Shown: positions 25,173 to 33,886, numbered from the stretch's first letter. The stretch is DNA of 64,000 nt from Mycolicibacter longobardus (GCF_002102265.1 NZ_LQPG01000055.1:89422-153421); one strand, 5' to 3'. The notes: generated by a model not told the origin, from the sequence alone. Translations and numbers: made by a program.

Positions 25173-26817
25173 AGGTCCCACCGGCTTCCTCGGCTCGGCG
25201 ACGCAGGTTGGTCAGGCCGCTGCGGGTCACCACGTCCGGCATACCGCGGCCGTTGTCGGTCACTTCGATGCTCAGATCGTCTTCGACTTTGATCTGCACG
25301 GCCAACTCGGTGGCGCCCGAGTGCCGGACCGCATTGCTGACAGCCTCGGAGACCACCGCCTCAGCGTGATCGGCCAGCGGCGGCTCCACCACCGACAGCG
25401 GACCGATGAACTGCACGGTGGTGTGCAGCCCCGAGCCGGCGAACTGAGCGACCGCGTTGTCCAGTCGTTGCCGCAGCCGGGTCACTGTGGAGGAGGTGCC
25501 GTGCAGGTCGAAGATCGTGGTGCGGATCTCGCCGATGATTCCCTGCAGGTCGTCGACCGCGTCGGACAGCCGGCGCTGCACCGTGGCGTCCCGGGTTCGC
25601 GGAATGGTGCCCTGCAGCGACAATCCGACCGCGAAAAGCCGTTGAATGACATGGTCGTGCAGGTCGCGTGCGATCCGGTCCCGGTCGGTGACCACGTCCA
25701 GTTCGTGCATCCGGCGCTGTGTGGTGGCCAACTGCCAGGCCAGCGCGGCCTGATCGGCGAACGCTGCCATCATGTCGAGTTGTTCGATGCTGAACGGCAC
25801 CGCGTCGCCGTGCCGCAGCACCACCACGACGCCGGCCACCGCGTCGGTGGCGCGCAACGGCAGGATCAGCGCCGGCCCCGCCACGTCGGCTCCGGTCAGC
25901 GTCAGCCGGTCCACCCGGCGCGGCGCGCGTTGTGCAAACGCCTCGCCGACCGTGGTGCCGGTGACCGGGATCGTTTCTCCGGCGATGGAATCCATTGCTG
26001 CGCCGATGGTTTCGACCACCAGAAGTTCACTGATCTCGGCTTCCGGGGCATCCTCGTCGAGCGGGATGGCGACCAGCGCCGACTCGGCACCGGTCAGCTT
26101 GCTGGCCTCCTCGGCGATCAGCCGGAACACCGTGGTGGGGTCGGTCCCGGACAGCAGTTCGGTCGCGATGTCGCGGGTGGATTCGATCCAGGACTGTCGC
26201 GCCTTGGCCTGGGCGTACAGCCGGGCGTTGGCGATGGCGATCCCGGCCGCGGCGGCCAGCGCCTGCACCAGCACCTCGTCGTCCTCGCTGAATGGCTGCC
26301 CGTTGGCCTTCTCGGTGAGGTACAGATTGCCGACCACCTCGTCGCGCACGCCCACCGGAACACCCAAGAATGTCCGCATCGGCGGGTGGTGCGGCGGAAA
26401 ACCTATCGACGCAGGATGTTTGGAGAGGTCGTCGAGTCGCAGGACCTGGGGTTCGTCGATCAGCAGGCCGACCACGCCCACTTGCTGGGGCAAGCGACCG
26501 ATCTGGGTGAACGTCTCGTCGTCGATGCCCTCGTAGACGAACTGCAGCATTCGGCGGTTGTGGTCGTGCACTTCCAGCGCACCGTATTTCGCATCGACCA
26601 GGGTGGTGGCGGTCTGCACGATGGTGCGCAGGGTGGCGTCGAGTTCCAGACCCGAGGTGACCACCAGCATCGCCGCCAGCAGCCCGTCGAGGCGGTCGCG
26701 GCCCTCCACGATCTGCTCGACCCGATCCTGGACGCCGGCCAGCAGTTCGCCCAGCCGCAATTGAGAAAGCTTGTCGTGCAGCGGGTTCGGTCCTTCCGCA
26801 GATGCGTGGTCAGTCAT
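25111..26817 (-). CDS. dosS: Hypoxia/NO/CO-sensing heme histidine kinase DosS/DevS
   Basis: A 568-residue sensor kinase: two GAF domains then a HisKA_3/HATPase kinase core. GAF-A contains FPPHHPPMRTFLGVP, whose second His (H144) aligns with the proximal heme ligand (His149) of M. tuberculosis DosS; the neighbouring Tyr of that protein is His here. The phospho-acceptor motif is RDLHDHVIQRLFAVGLSLQ, and the ATP site shows EAVSNAVRHSGA and DNGRGMP. It overlaps dosR by 8 bases, so they are co-translated. Heme iron state controls autophosphorylation and transfer to DosR. Confidence 0.95.
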   Translation of the reverse strand: MTDHASAEGPNPLHDKLSQLRLGELLAGVQDRVEQIVEGRDRLDGLLAAMLVVTSGLELDATLRTIVQTATTLVDAKYGALEVHDHNRRMLQFVYEGIDDETFTQIGRLPQQVGVVGLLIDEPQVLRLDDLSKHPASIGFPPHHPPMRTFLGVPVGVRDEVVGNLYLTEKANGQPFSEDDEVLVQALAAAAGIAIANARLYAQAKARQSWIESTRDIATELLSGTDPTTVFRLIAEEASKLTGAESALVAIPLDEDAPEAEISELLVVETIGAAMDSIAGETIPVTGTTVGEAFAQRAPRRVDRLTLTGADVAGPALILPLRATDAVAGVVVVLRHGDAVPFSIEQLDMMAAFADQAALAWQLATTQRRMHELDVVTDRDRIARDLHDHVIQRLFAVGLSLQGTIPRTRDATVQRRLSDAVDDLQGIIGEIRTTIFDLHGTSSTVTRLRQRLDNAVAQFAGSGLHTTVQFIGPLSVVEPPLADHAEAVVSEAVSNAVRHSGATELAVQIKVEDDLSIEVTDNGRGMPDVVTRSGLTNLRRRAEEAGGTFNVESAPGGGTVLRWSAPLL

Positions 26818-27451
26818 TCCGGGAGCGTTCGAGTTTGGTGGCGAACACCGCGGCCTGCGTCCGGCGTTCCATGCCCAGCTTGGCCAGCAGCCGCGATACG
26901 TAGTTCTTGACGGTCTTCTCCGCCAGGAACATCCGGTCGGCGATCTGCTTGTTGGTCAGGCCCTCGGCGAGCAGGCTCAGCAACGTGCGTTCCTGCTCGG
27001 ACAGTCCGGACAGCGGATCGGGCTTGGCGGCGGCGCCGCGCAGTTTGGCCATCAATGCTGCCGCGGCACGGTTGTCGAGCAGGGACCGTCCGGCGCCGAC
27101 GTCCTTGACGGCGCGGGCCAACTCCATGCCCTTGATGTCCTTGACGATGTAGCCGCTGGCGCCGGCCAGGATGGCATCGAGCATCGCCTCGTCAGAGGTG
27201 AACGACGTCAGGATCAGGCACCGCAGCTCCGGCATCCGAGACAGCAGATCGCGGCACAGCTCGATGCCGTTGCCGTCCGGCAGCCGCACGTCGAGCACCG
27301 CCACATCGGGGCGCAGCGCCGGTATGCGAGCGAGGGCTTCGGCCACCGAGCCGGCTTCGCCGACCACATCCAGCTCGGGATCGGCGCCGAGCAGGTCGAT
27401 CAGGCCGCGGCGTACCACCTCGTGATCGTCCACCAGAAAGACTCTGACCAC
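26810..27451 (-). CDS. dosR: Dormancy response regulator DosR/DevR
   Basis: A 213-residue NarL/LuxR-type regulator. The receiver domain has VDDHEVVRRGL, phospho-Asp in VAVLDVRLPDGNG (D54 region), T82 in ILTSFTSDEAM and the Lys in YIVKDIKG; the LuxR helix-turn-helix is LAEGLTNKQIADRMFLAEKTVKNYVSRLLAKLGMERR. It is almost identical to M. tuberculosis DevR apart from a shorter C-terminus. Unlike M. tuberculosis, no universal-stress gene (Rv3134c) precedes it; its promoter gap instead faces a short-chain dehydrogenase gene and holds a candidate DosR box. Confidence 0.96.
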   Translation of the reverse strand: MVRVFLVDDHEVVRRGLIDLLGADPELDVVGEAGSVAEALARIPALRPDVAVLDVRLPDGNGIELCRDLLSRMPELRCLILTSFTSDEAMLDAILAGASGYIVKDIKGMELARAVKDVGAGRSLLDNRAAAALMAKLRGAAAKPDPLSGLSEQERTLLSLLAEGLTNKQIADRMFLAEKTVKNYVSRLLAKLGMERRTQAAVFATKLERSRND

Positions 27452-27510
27452 ATCGCGTCCTCTCCGCTGAAGGCACTGACCACGGTAGCGGCGTGACCCG
27501 CGGATTCCCA

Positions 27511-27526
27511 GGGTCCAAAGCCCCGA
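27511..27526. promoter_or_regulatory. Candidate DosR box in the dosR / SDR divergent promoter
   Basis: GGGTCCAAAGCCCCGA matches GGGACTWWAGTCCCSA at 13 of 16 positions. It is 60 bases upstream of dosR and directly before the possible SDR start at 27534, so it could serve autoregulation of dosR or control of the dehydrogenase. Scored by eye. Confidence 0.55.
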
Positions 27527-27533
27527 TCCGTGG

Positions 27534-28322
27534 GTGAATTACGCTTTCGACGTGGACTCCTCGGCCCTCAACGCGTTGTTCGACCTGACCGGACGTACCG
27601 CCATCGTGACCGGCGGCAGTCGTGGCATCGGATTGGCGGTAGCGCACGGACTGGCCGCCGCCGGCGCCAACGTGGTGGTGGCCAGCCGCAAGAGCGAGGC
27701 GTGCGAACGTGCGGCGCAACAACTGTGCCAGGCCGGTGCCGACGCCATCGGAGTGCCAACCCATCTCGGCGATGTCGATGCGATCCAGCAATTGGTGGAC
27801 ACCACCGTCGAGCGGTTCGGCGGCGTGGACATCGTCATCAACAACGCGGCCAACGCGCTGGCCCTGCCGTTGGGCGAGATCACCCCGGAGGCGTTGAGCA
27901 AGTCGTTCGCGGTGAATCTGCAGGGGCCGGTACTGCTGGTGCAGGCGGCGCTACCGCACCTTCGGAAGAGCAACCACGCCGCGATCGTGAATGTGGTGTC
28001 CGCCGGAGCCTTCGTCTATTCACCGGCGACTTCGATGTACTCGGCGGCCAAGGCCGCGTTGGTGTCCTTCACCCGATCCATGGCCGCCGAGTTCGCGTCA
28101 TCGGGGATCCGGGTCAATGCGCTTGCCCCCGGACCGGTCGACACCGACATGGTGCGCAACAACCCGCCGGAGTTCATCGCCGCATTGCGGGCCGCCACCC
28201 TGCAGCAGCGCATCGCCGCCCCTGATGAAATGGTCGGTCCGGTGCTGCTTCTGGTTTCGGATGCGGGCAGCTACATCACCGGTCAGACGATCCATGCCGA
28301 CGGCGGGATGGTGGCGCGGTAG
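27534..28322 (+). CDS. Short-chain dehydrogenase/reductase
   Basis: A 262-residue classical SDR. The NAD(P) motif TGGSRGIG is at about residues 27-34, NNAAN at about 103, the catalytic Ser in VVSAGAF and YSAAK (Tyr-x3-Lys) near 167. An Arg after the first beta strand (ASRKSEA) hints at NADPH use. GTG at 27534 is 7 bases after a DosR box; GTG at 27552 (MDSSALNALFDLTG) is equally plausible. Divergent from dosR, in the place where M. tuberculosis has other genes. Substrate unknown. Confidence 0.88.
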   Translation: MNYAFDVDSSALNALFDLTGRTAIVTGGSRGIGLAVAHGLAAAGANVVVASRKSEACERAAQQLCQAGADAIGVPTHLGDVDAIQQLVDTTVERFGGVDIVINNAANALALPLGEITPEALSKSFAVNLQGPVLLVQAALPHLRKSNHAAIVNVVSAGAFVYSPATSMYSAAKAALVSFTRSMAAEFASSGIRVNALAPGPVDTDMVRNNPPEFIAALRAATLQQRIAAPDEMVGPVLLLVSDAGSYITGQTIHADGGMVAR

Positions 28323-28338
28323 CTTCGCGGCGGCGACC

Positions 28339-28356
28339 CTCCCCCGCAAGCGGGAG
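28339..28356. repeat. Small GC-rich palindromic element
   Basis: CTCCCCCGC and GCGGGAG surround a two-base loop, giving a short strong hairpin 16 bases after the dehydrogenase stop. It resembles C/G palindromes that I recall scattered between mycobacterial genes and probably ends the dehydrogenase transcript. The rest of the 270-base gap to 28593 shows nothing I can support. Confidence 0.45.
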
Positions 28357-28592
28357 GTGCCCCCATGTGCCCGGTTCCGCCGCGCCGGTGATCTCCCGGC
28401 TAACCCGGGCTCAGGGGAATGGCACACTTGCCCGCCTGGTAGCGACAACAGCGGGTGCGTGCACGAGCCCACTGCGATTTGTCGCTCGAAGGCGGGCAAC
28501 CATCGCTATGGGGTCTGGTTGGGCACTAAGGGGTCCGGCCGGGAACGCGGCAAATCTCGATACCATTCAGCTTTGACTGAACGGTATTGCCG

Positions 28593-29378
28593 CTAGTCTT
28601 GCTTGGTGGCGCGCAGCGCCTGCGCCGCTCCGCCCAGGAACGGGGTGATGATGTCCACCGGCAGTGGGAACACCACGGTGGAGTTCTGGTCTGCCCCCAG
28701 CTCCAAAAGTGTTTGCAGGTAACGCAGTTGCAGTGACGCCGGGTTCTTCGACAGCGTCTCGGCGGCCTGGCTCAGTTCCTCGGAGGCCTGCAGTTCGCCG
28801 CGGGCGCTGATCACCTTCGCCCGGCGCTCGCGTTCGGCCTCGGCCTCGCGGGCCATCGCCCGCTGCATCGACTCCGGGATCTCCACGTCCTTGATCTCGA
28901 CCACCCGCACCTGCACGCCCCACGGCTCGGTCTGCTTGTCGATGATCGTGCGCAGGTCGGCGTTGAGGTCGTCGCGGTGCGCCAGCAGGGTGTCCAGATC
29001 GGCGCGGCCCAGCAGTGAGCGCAGCGTGGTCTGGGCGATCTGGGAGGTGGCCACCGCGTAGTTCTCCACCGCCATGATGGCGTTGAGCGGGTCGATGACC
29101 TGGAACATCACCACCGCGTTCACCCGGGCCGGCACGTTGTCGCGGGTGATCACCTCCTGCGGGGGGATCGTCAGGGTCACCACCCGCTGGTCCACCCGGA
29201 TCAGCTTGTCCGCCAATGGAATCAGGAAGCGTAGACCGGGCTGGTAGAGCGGACGGGCATGGCCCATCCGGAACACCACGCCACGCTCATACTCCCGCAG
29301 CACGTTGAGCGAGAAATACGCCAGCGTGGCCAGCGCGACGATGACCAGCACCAGCACCGTGATCAGTCCTTCACTCAC
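28593..29378 (-). CDS. Slipin/SPFH-domain membrane protein
   Basis: A 261-residue prohibitin/stomatin-type protein: one N-terminal membrane helix (residues 4-25) followed by the band-7 domain (REYERGVVFRMGHARPLYQPGLRFLIPLADK; TRDNVPARVNAVVMFQVIDP) and a charged Ala/Glu helix (MAREAEAERERRAKVISARGE) that mediates oligomerisation. Such proteins organise membrane microdomains. Its start overlaps the stop of the metal-binding membrane protein upstream, placing it last in the norB operon. Which membrane complex it scaffolds is not known. Confidence 0.9.
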   Translation of the reverse strand: MSEGLITVLVLVIVALATLAYFSLNVLREYERGVVFRMGHARPLYQPGLRFLIPLADKLIRVDQRVVTLTIPPQEVITRDNVPARVNAVVMFQVIDPLNAIMAVENYAVATSQIAQTTLRSLLGRADLDTLLAHRDDLNADLRTIIDKQTEPWGVQVRVVEIKDVEIPESMQRAMAREAEAERERRAKVISARGELQASEELSQAAETLSKNPASLQLRYLQTLLELGADQNSTVVFPLPVDIITPFLGGAAQALRATKQD

Positions 29379-30022
29379 TTCAGCTGCTGCCTCCTGGTTG
29401 ACGAGTCATCGGAAAAGCCGCCCCACCGGGTGGAGTACCGGTCGATGGCGGCCTCGACCTGCAGCGCCTCCTCATCGGCGACAAGGCGGTGCGGCCGGTC
29501 GTCCGGGGCGTTGCTTGGAGTGTTCCACAGGTGCCGCAGCAGGGGAATGCTGCCGGCTCCCACCACTGCGACCGTCGTCGCCAACACCAGCACGTCGGCG
29601 GCCGAGTGGTTCACGAACAACGTCGCCACCGGCAGCACAATCCCGAAACCTGCTACCGCGCAGGCGATACCGCGGTGGAATCGCCCGGTCTCCGAGTGCG
29701 GCCACGGATCGACGGCCCGGCTGATCTCCCGGCCGTGGCCGGAGGTGGTACAGGTGTCCTTGACCGGGCAGGCGTTGCAGATCGACGGCGTCGCCCGGTA
29801 TCGCATCACCCGGTTCTCCGGGTCGAACGACGTCGGCCAGAGCCACTGATCCTCCGGGCACTTCCACGCGTCATGGTCGTCGTGGTAGACGAACTTGCCG
29901 GTGCGCCACTGGGCGGCGCGCTCGGAGGTCCGCTTGGCCATCCGGTCGAAGCCCCAGGCGAAGGACAGCAGCAGCAGTGCGTAGCCGGCGACCAGCCATA
30001 CCCATGTCGCCGGTCCGCTCAT
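29375..30022 (-). CDS. Membrane protein with transposase-like zinc-binding segment, norB operon
   Basis: A 215-residue protein. An N-terminal helix (residues 6-25) and two central helices (about 120-140 and 145-160) span the membrane. Between them is a soluble segment: FVYHDDHDAWKCPEDQWL, then MRYRATPSICNACPVKDTCTTSG, then a conserved-looking REISRAVDPWPHSE. The spacing C-P-x-D/G ... C-x2-C-P-x4-C and the surrounding Tyr and Arg residues closely resemble the zinc-finger-like C-terminal region of IS1182-type transposases. So it may be a domesticated metal site (Zn or Fe-S) facing the cytoplasm. Gene order norB - this - slipin suggests a role with nitric oxide reductase. The resemblance is from memory. 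Confidence 0.6.
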   Translation of the reverse strand: MSGPATWVWLVAGYALLLLSFAWGFDRMAKRTSERAAQWRTGKFVYHDDHDAWKCPEDQWLWPTSFDPENRVMRYRATPSICNACPVKDTCTTSGHGREISRAVDPWPHSETGRFHRGIACAVAGFGIVLPVATLFVNHSAADVLVLATTVAVVGAGSIPLLRHLWNTPSNAPDDRPHRLVADEEALQVEAAIDRYSTRWGGFSDDSSTRRQQLK

Positions 30023-30024
30023 GC

Positions 30025-32358
30025 TCAGTCCTTGCCCGCGGCCGCGGAATCCACGGCGACCTCGGTGTAGAGCGGGTGCTCCGGCAATTCGTCGACCGTC
30101 TCGCCGGAGCGGAAGTTACGCAATGCGATCCAGGCGATCCAGACGAAGGGCAGCACACCGCCGACGATCAGGATCGCATCACCGGGCAGTCGCATCCACT
30201 CCAGCAGTGCGTTGCCGGGCTGGGTGATGTAGCCCAGCGACCGTGCCTCGAAATAGCCGGCGTTGACCGAGTGGAACAGTTGCAGCACGCCCAGCGGCAG
30301 CAGCGTGACGAACACCATCCACGCCAGGCCGATGTTCATGCACCAGAAGGAGAGCCGGGCCAGCTTGTTCGGCCATTTCTCCGCCGGGATCACGTACCGG
30401 AAAGCGAACATCGCCAGTGCCACCGCGAGCATGCCGTAGACCCCGAACATCGCCGCATGCGCGTGGTTGGCGGTCAGTGCGGTGCCGATCTCGTAGTAGG
30501 ACACCACCGGCAGGTTGATCAGGAACCCGAAGATGCCCGCGCCCAGGAAGTTCCAGAACCCGACGGCGACCAGGAACATCACCGCCCAGCGAGCCGGGAA
30601 GCTGTTCTGCTCGCCGGCCTCCTGCCGAGCACCCAGCTGCAGGAACGCCCATGCCTCCACGGTCAGGAAGGTCAGCGGGATGACCTCGGCGGCGGAGAAG
30701 AATGCGCCCAGCGCCATGTGCTCCACCGGAGTCCCGGAGAAATACAGGTGGTGCATGGTGCCGATCACGCCACCGGCGGAGTACAGGATGATGTCGAGGA
30801 AGATCACCAGCAGCGCGACGCGTTCGCGCACCACCCCGAGCTGGACGAACATGTAGGCCACCATGGCGGTGGTGAACAGCTCCAGGAAGTCTTCCACCCA
30901 CAGGTGCACCATCCAGAACCGCCAGAAGTCGGCGACCGAGAAGTGCGCCTCGCTGCCGGCCAGCAGGCTGGCCGCGTAGAACGTCGGGATGGCCAGGCCG
31001 GTGTAGAAGAACACCCAGGGCAGGTTCATCTTGGAGGTGGTCGCCAGCTTCGCGCGCATGCCGCGCCAGATGATCACGATCCACAAGAACATGCCGACGA
31101 TCAGCAGCACCTGGAACAACCGCGGCAGGTCCAGGAACTCCCACTGTTGGGAGAACACGGTGCCCGGCTTGATCACCCCGAAGATCGACAGCGCTTCGAA
31201 CGCCAGGGATCCGAAGACCACCACCGCCAGCGCGCCGAGCAATACGTAGACCAGCACCGACTGCTTGGCTGGTTCGCGCCGGGTGATGAACGGCGTCAGG
31301 AAGATACCGCCGGCCAGGAACGCCGCCGCGGTCCAGAACAGCGACAGCTGCAGGTGCCAGGTCCGGGCCAGGTTGTAGGGGAGGATCTTCGCCAGGTCGA
31401 TCCCGTAGAACTCCGCGAGATCCGCACGATAGTGCTCGACGGCGCCGCCGAGCAGGACCTGCGCCAGGAACAGCACGGCGACCACGGCGAAGATCCAGAT
31501 CGCGGCACGCTGCGAGCGGGTCAGGGGAACCTCGCCGGGCTGGCGGAAGTGCAGCTTGGTCGTCTCGGTGCCGTGCCAGCCGATGTTCTGGCTCCAGCGG
31601 CCGTAGACGGTGAACATGATCCCGATGCCGCCGAGGAGCATGATCAGCGACAGCACCGACCACACCACGACCGATCCGGTCGGACCGTTGTCGACACGCG
31701 GCTCCGACGGCCAGTTGTTGGTGTAGCTGTAGTTGTGGCCGGGCCGGTCGGCCGCCGCCGCCCACGCGGTCCAGGCGAAGAAGGCGGTCAGGTCGCGGAT
31801 CTCGCCCGGCTCGGTGATCATGTGCGGCAGCAGGCCGTACTTGGTGGAGGCCTCGCCGAAGTAGTCGGCGTAGTACCTCTCGATGTCGTTGAACGCATTG
31901 ATCTGCTTGTCGGTGAACACCAGGGTCTTGGTGTCCGCGTTGTACCGGTTGGTCCGGAATTCGGCGACCACCTCGTCATGCGGGTTCGTCAGGCCCTGTG
32001 CCTTGAACTGGTCGGCCACGTTCTCGGTGGCCAGCCGCAGGTACTCAGCGGTGTAGTCCGGGCCCAGGTATGCGCCGTGGCCCAGCACCGAGCCGTACTG
32101 CATGAGGCCGCGGGCCTGATACAGCTCCTGGCCGCGGGTGATGTCGGCGCCGGTGAACAGCTCCTGGCCGGTTTCGCTGACCACCCTCTCGGGCAGCGGC
32201 ATCGACGCCGTGTAGGTGCGGTAGGCCAGGATGCCCATGACCAGGAATCCGAAGATCATGACCAGGGCCACGCCCTGGGCCCAGCCTCTGCCGATGAGCG
32301 GCGCGGCGTGGCCTGAATCGCTGCTGGGCGTGCCCAATTGTGCTGCTTCGGTGCTCAT
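30025..32358 (-). CDS. norB: Quinol-dependent nitric oxide reductase (qNor)
   Basis: A 777-residue single-subunit NO reductase (2 NO to N2O) of the heme-copper oxidase superfamily, taking electrons from quinol. An N-terminal extension outside the membrane (LGHGAYLGPDYTAEYLR) replaces the NorC subunit; about 14 membrane helices follow. Heme and FeB ligands lie in HLQLSLFW, HLWVEDFLELF, MHHLYFSGTPVEHM and NHAHAAMFGVYG. Start ATG 32358. Two genes follow within 3 bases or overlapping (metal-binding membrane protein, slipin). Proximity to the DosRS NO sensor fits NO defence. The upstream 160-base gap is a divergent promoter without a DosR box I could defend. Confidence 0.93.
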   Translation of the reverse strand: MSTEAAQLGTPSSDSGHAAPLIGRGWAQGVALVMIFGFLVMGILAYRTYTASMPLPERVVSETGQELFTGADITRGQELYQARGLMQYGSVLGHGAYLGPDYTAEYLRLATENVADQFKAQGLTNPHDEVVAEFRTNRYNADTKTLVFTDKQINAFNDIERYYADYFGEASTKYGLLPHMITEPGEIRDLTAFFAWTAWAAAADRPGHNYSYTNNWPSEPRVDNGPTGSVVVWSVLSLIMLLGGIGIMFTVYGRWSQNIGWHGTETTKLHFRQPGEVPLTRSQRAAIWIFAVVAVLFLAQVLLGGAVEHYRADLAEFYGIDLAKILPYNLARTWHLQLSLFWTAAAFLAGGIFLTPFITRREPAKQSVLVYVLLGALAVVVFGSLAFEALSIFGVIKPGTVFSQQWEFLDLPRLFQVLLIVGMFLWIVIIWRGMRAKLATTSKMNLPWVFFYTGLAIPTFYAASLLAGSEAHFSVADFWRFWMVHLWVEDFLELFTTAMVAYMFVQLGVVRERVALLVIFLDIILYSAGGVIGTMHHLYFSGTPVEHMALGAFFSAAEVIPLTFLTVEAWAFLQLGARQEAGEQNSFPARWAVMFLVAVGFWNFLGAGIFGFLINLPVVSYYEIGTALTANHAHAAMFGVYGMLAVALAMFAFRYVIPAEKWPNKLARLSFWCMNIGLAWMVFVTLLPLGVLQLFHSVNAGYFEARSLGYITQPGNALLEWMRLPGDAILIVGGVLPFVWIAWIALRNFRSGETVDELPEHPLYTEVAVDSAAAGKD

Positions 32359-32519
32359 GAACCGGGACGCTAACAGTATTGAGGACGAAAGTTCGCGAAA
32401 CTGATAGGCGCCTCACGGATTTGGGGTCCGACGTTAGTTTTGCTACTGACCAAATGCCCCTTGACTAGAAGTACGACATCACGTAGTAGGCGCCGTTCTG
32501 CAGGCCGGAAAGGAAGACC

Positions 32520-33173
32520 ATGCCCCGACTCCGCGAGATCCCGCGCGCCGAAGTGACCGACGAGCAGATCCTGTTCTTCTACGACCGGCTGTTCGGCCCT
32601 GATATAGACCCGGCAGCCCCCGCGGCGTCCGGGGGACACCGCACCGTCCACGGCACACCGGGTGACTGGTGGACGGTGTTCGCGCAGGCGCCCCAGGTGT
32701 TCGCCCATGCGGTGCGCGGGTTCGCCCTGTACCGCAACGCCTCCCTGGACCCGCTGCTGCGTGAGCTCGGTCAGGCGCGAGCCGGCTACGCACGAGGCAG
32801 CCAGTTCGTCTTCTCCCAGCACTGCAAGCAGATGCGTTCGCTGGGCATGTCCGAAGCCAAGATTGCCGCGTTGCCGTCCTGGCAGGTCAGCGACGCGTTC
32901 TCCGGGATCGAGCGGGCGGTGCTGGCCTACACCGATGCCCTGGTCTATGACGGCGGGCGGGTGGCCGACGAGGTCTTCGCGGTGCTCAAGGCGAACCTGT
33001 CCGACCCCGAGATCCTGGAGCTGACCTACATCACCTGCATGTATGACATGCACGCCACCATCTGCCGGGCGCTGCGCCTGGAGTTCGACGACCGGCCCGA
33101 GCCGATCGAGGAGGTCCGGGTGCCGGAGGGGGCGGCGGTCGCCGACCTGTCGGCAGACCTGGCCGGGGAGTAA
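32520..33173 (+). CDS. Carboxymuconolactone decarboxylase / AhpD-like protein
   Basis: A 217-residue CMD/AhpD-fold protein. The core reads VFAHAVRGFALYRNASLDPLLRELGQARAGYARGSQFVFSQHCKQMRSLG, where the AhpD CxxC motif is replaced by QHC, so classical peroxiredoxin-reductase chemistry is unlikely unless another thiol helps. The later ALVYDGGRVADEVFAVLKANL and ELTYITCMYDMHATICRAL segments are usual for the family. ATG at 32520 has GGAAAG about 8 bases upstream. Divergent from norB; precedes comF. Function unproven. Confidence 0.82.
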   Translation: MPRLREIPRAEVTDEQILFFYDRLFGPDIDPAAPAASGGHRTVHGTPGDWWTVFAQAPQVFAHAVRGFALYRNASLDPLLRELGQARAGYARGSQFVFSQHCKQMRSLGMSEAKIAALPSWQVSDAFSGIERAVLAYTDALVYDGGRVADEVFAVLKANLSDPEILELTYITCMYDMHATICRALRLEFDDRPEPIEEVRVPEGAAVADLSADLAGE

Positions 33174-33238
33174 CGGCCGGCCTGCTGGTTGGCCTGACGT
33201 GGCTGAGTTTGTCGGTGCCCGGGTGCAGCATCTCCCAT

Positions 33239-33886
33239 GTGCTCGACGCGGTGCTTCCCCTGCAGTGCGGGGGCTGCGGCGCCCCGGGAACCCGATGGTG
33301 CGCGGTCTGCGCCGCACAGCTGACGGCCGGACCGGATCAGCCGCGGTTGGTGAGCCCGCGGCTGGATCCGCAGGTGCCGGTGTTCGCGCTGGGCCGCTAC
33401 GCCGGGGCCCGCCGGCAGGCGATCGTCGCGGTCAAGGAGCGCGGGCGTACCGACCTGATCGCTCCGCTGGCATGGTCGCTGGCCGGGGCGCTGCACCGGC
33501 TGCTGTGCTGGCGGATGCTGGAGTTGCCGCTGACCCTCATCCCGGCTCCCACCCGGCGTAGCGCCGCCCGGCGCCGCGGCGGTGACCCGATCGGGCGGAT
33601 CGCGGCCACCGTGGCGGCCCGCCACGGCGGCCTGACGGTGGCTCCGGTGCTGCGGATGCGGGCCCTGGCCCGCGACTCGGTCGGCCTGGGCATCGGCGCC
33701 CGGGAACGCAACGTTGCCGGCCGGGTGCTGCTGCGCCGGGGCCGGCTGCCCGCGGCGGCCGGCCCCGGTGACGTCCTGCTCGTCGACGACGTCGTCACGA
33801 CCGGTGCCACCCTTGCCGAGTCGGTGCGGGTGCTGCGATCTGCCGGAATTCCGGTGGCCGCGGCGTTGGTGATCGCATCGGCATGA
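33239..33886 (+). CDS. ComF-family phosphoribosyltransferase-like protein
   Basis: A 215-residue protein matching Rv3242c: an N-terminal zinc site (LQCGGCGAPGTRWCAVC), a central IPAPTRRSAARRRGGDPI block, and the PRPP-binding loop VLLVDDVVTTGAT near the C-terminus. ComF proteins are linked to DNA uptake in competent bacteria; the mycobacterial role is unknown. GTG at 33239 matches the M. tuberculosis start; a TTG at 33209 would add ten residues. It begins the conserved comF-hpf-secA1 block. Confidence 0.85.
   Translation: MLDAVLPLQCGGCGAPGTRWCAVCAAQLTAGPDQPRLVSPRLDPQVPVFALGRYAGARRQAIVAVKERGRTDLIAPLAWSLAGALHRLLCWRMLELPLTLIPAPTRRSAARRRGGDPIGRIAATVAARHGGLTVAPVLRMRALARDSVGLGIGARERNVAGRVLLRRGRLPAAAGPGDVLLVDDVVTTGATLAESVRVLRSAGIPVAAALVIASA

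Noticed and set aside
29977..32316. A 779-codon plus-strand frame opposite norB
   Set aside because: Asp/Gln/His/Arg-rich shadow without domains; norB on the minus strand has all heme-ligand motifs.
32359..32519. DosR box in the norB promoter (TTGGGGTCCGACG at about 32419)
   Set aside because: Only one half-site fits; the other half (GTCCC) is missing, about 10 of 17 matches.
33209..33238. TTG start for the ComF-like gene at 33209
   Set aside because: The remembered M. tuberculosis orthologue begins at the residue coded by GTG 33239, and the ten extra residues have no support.
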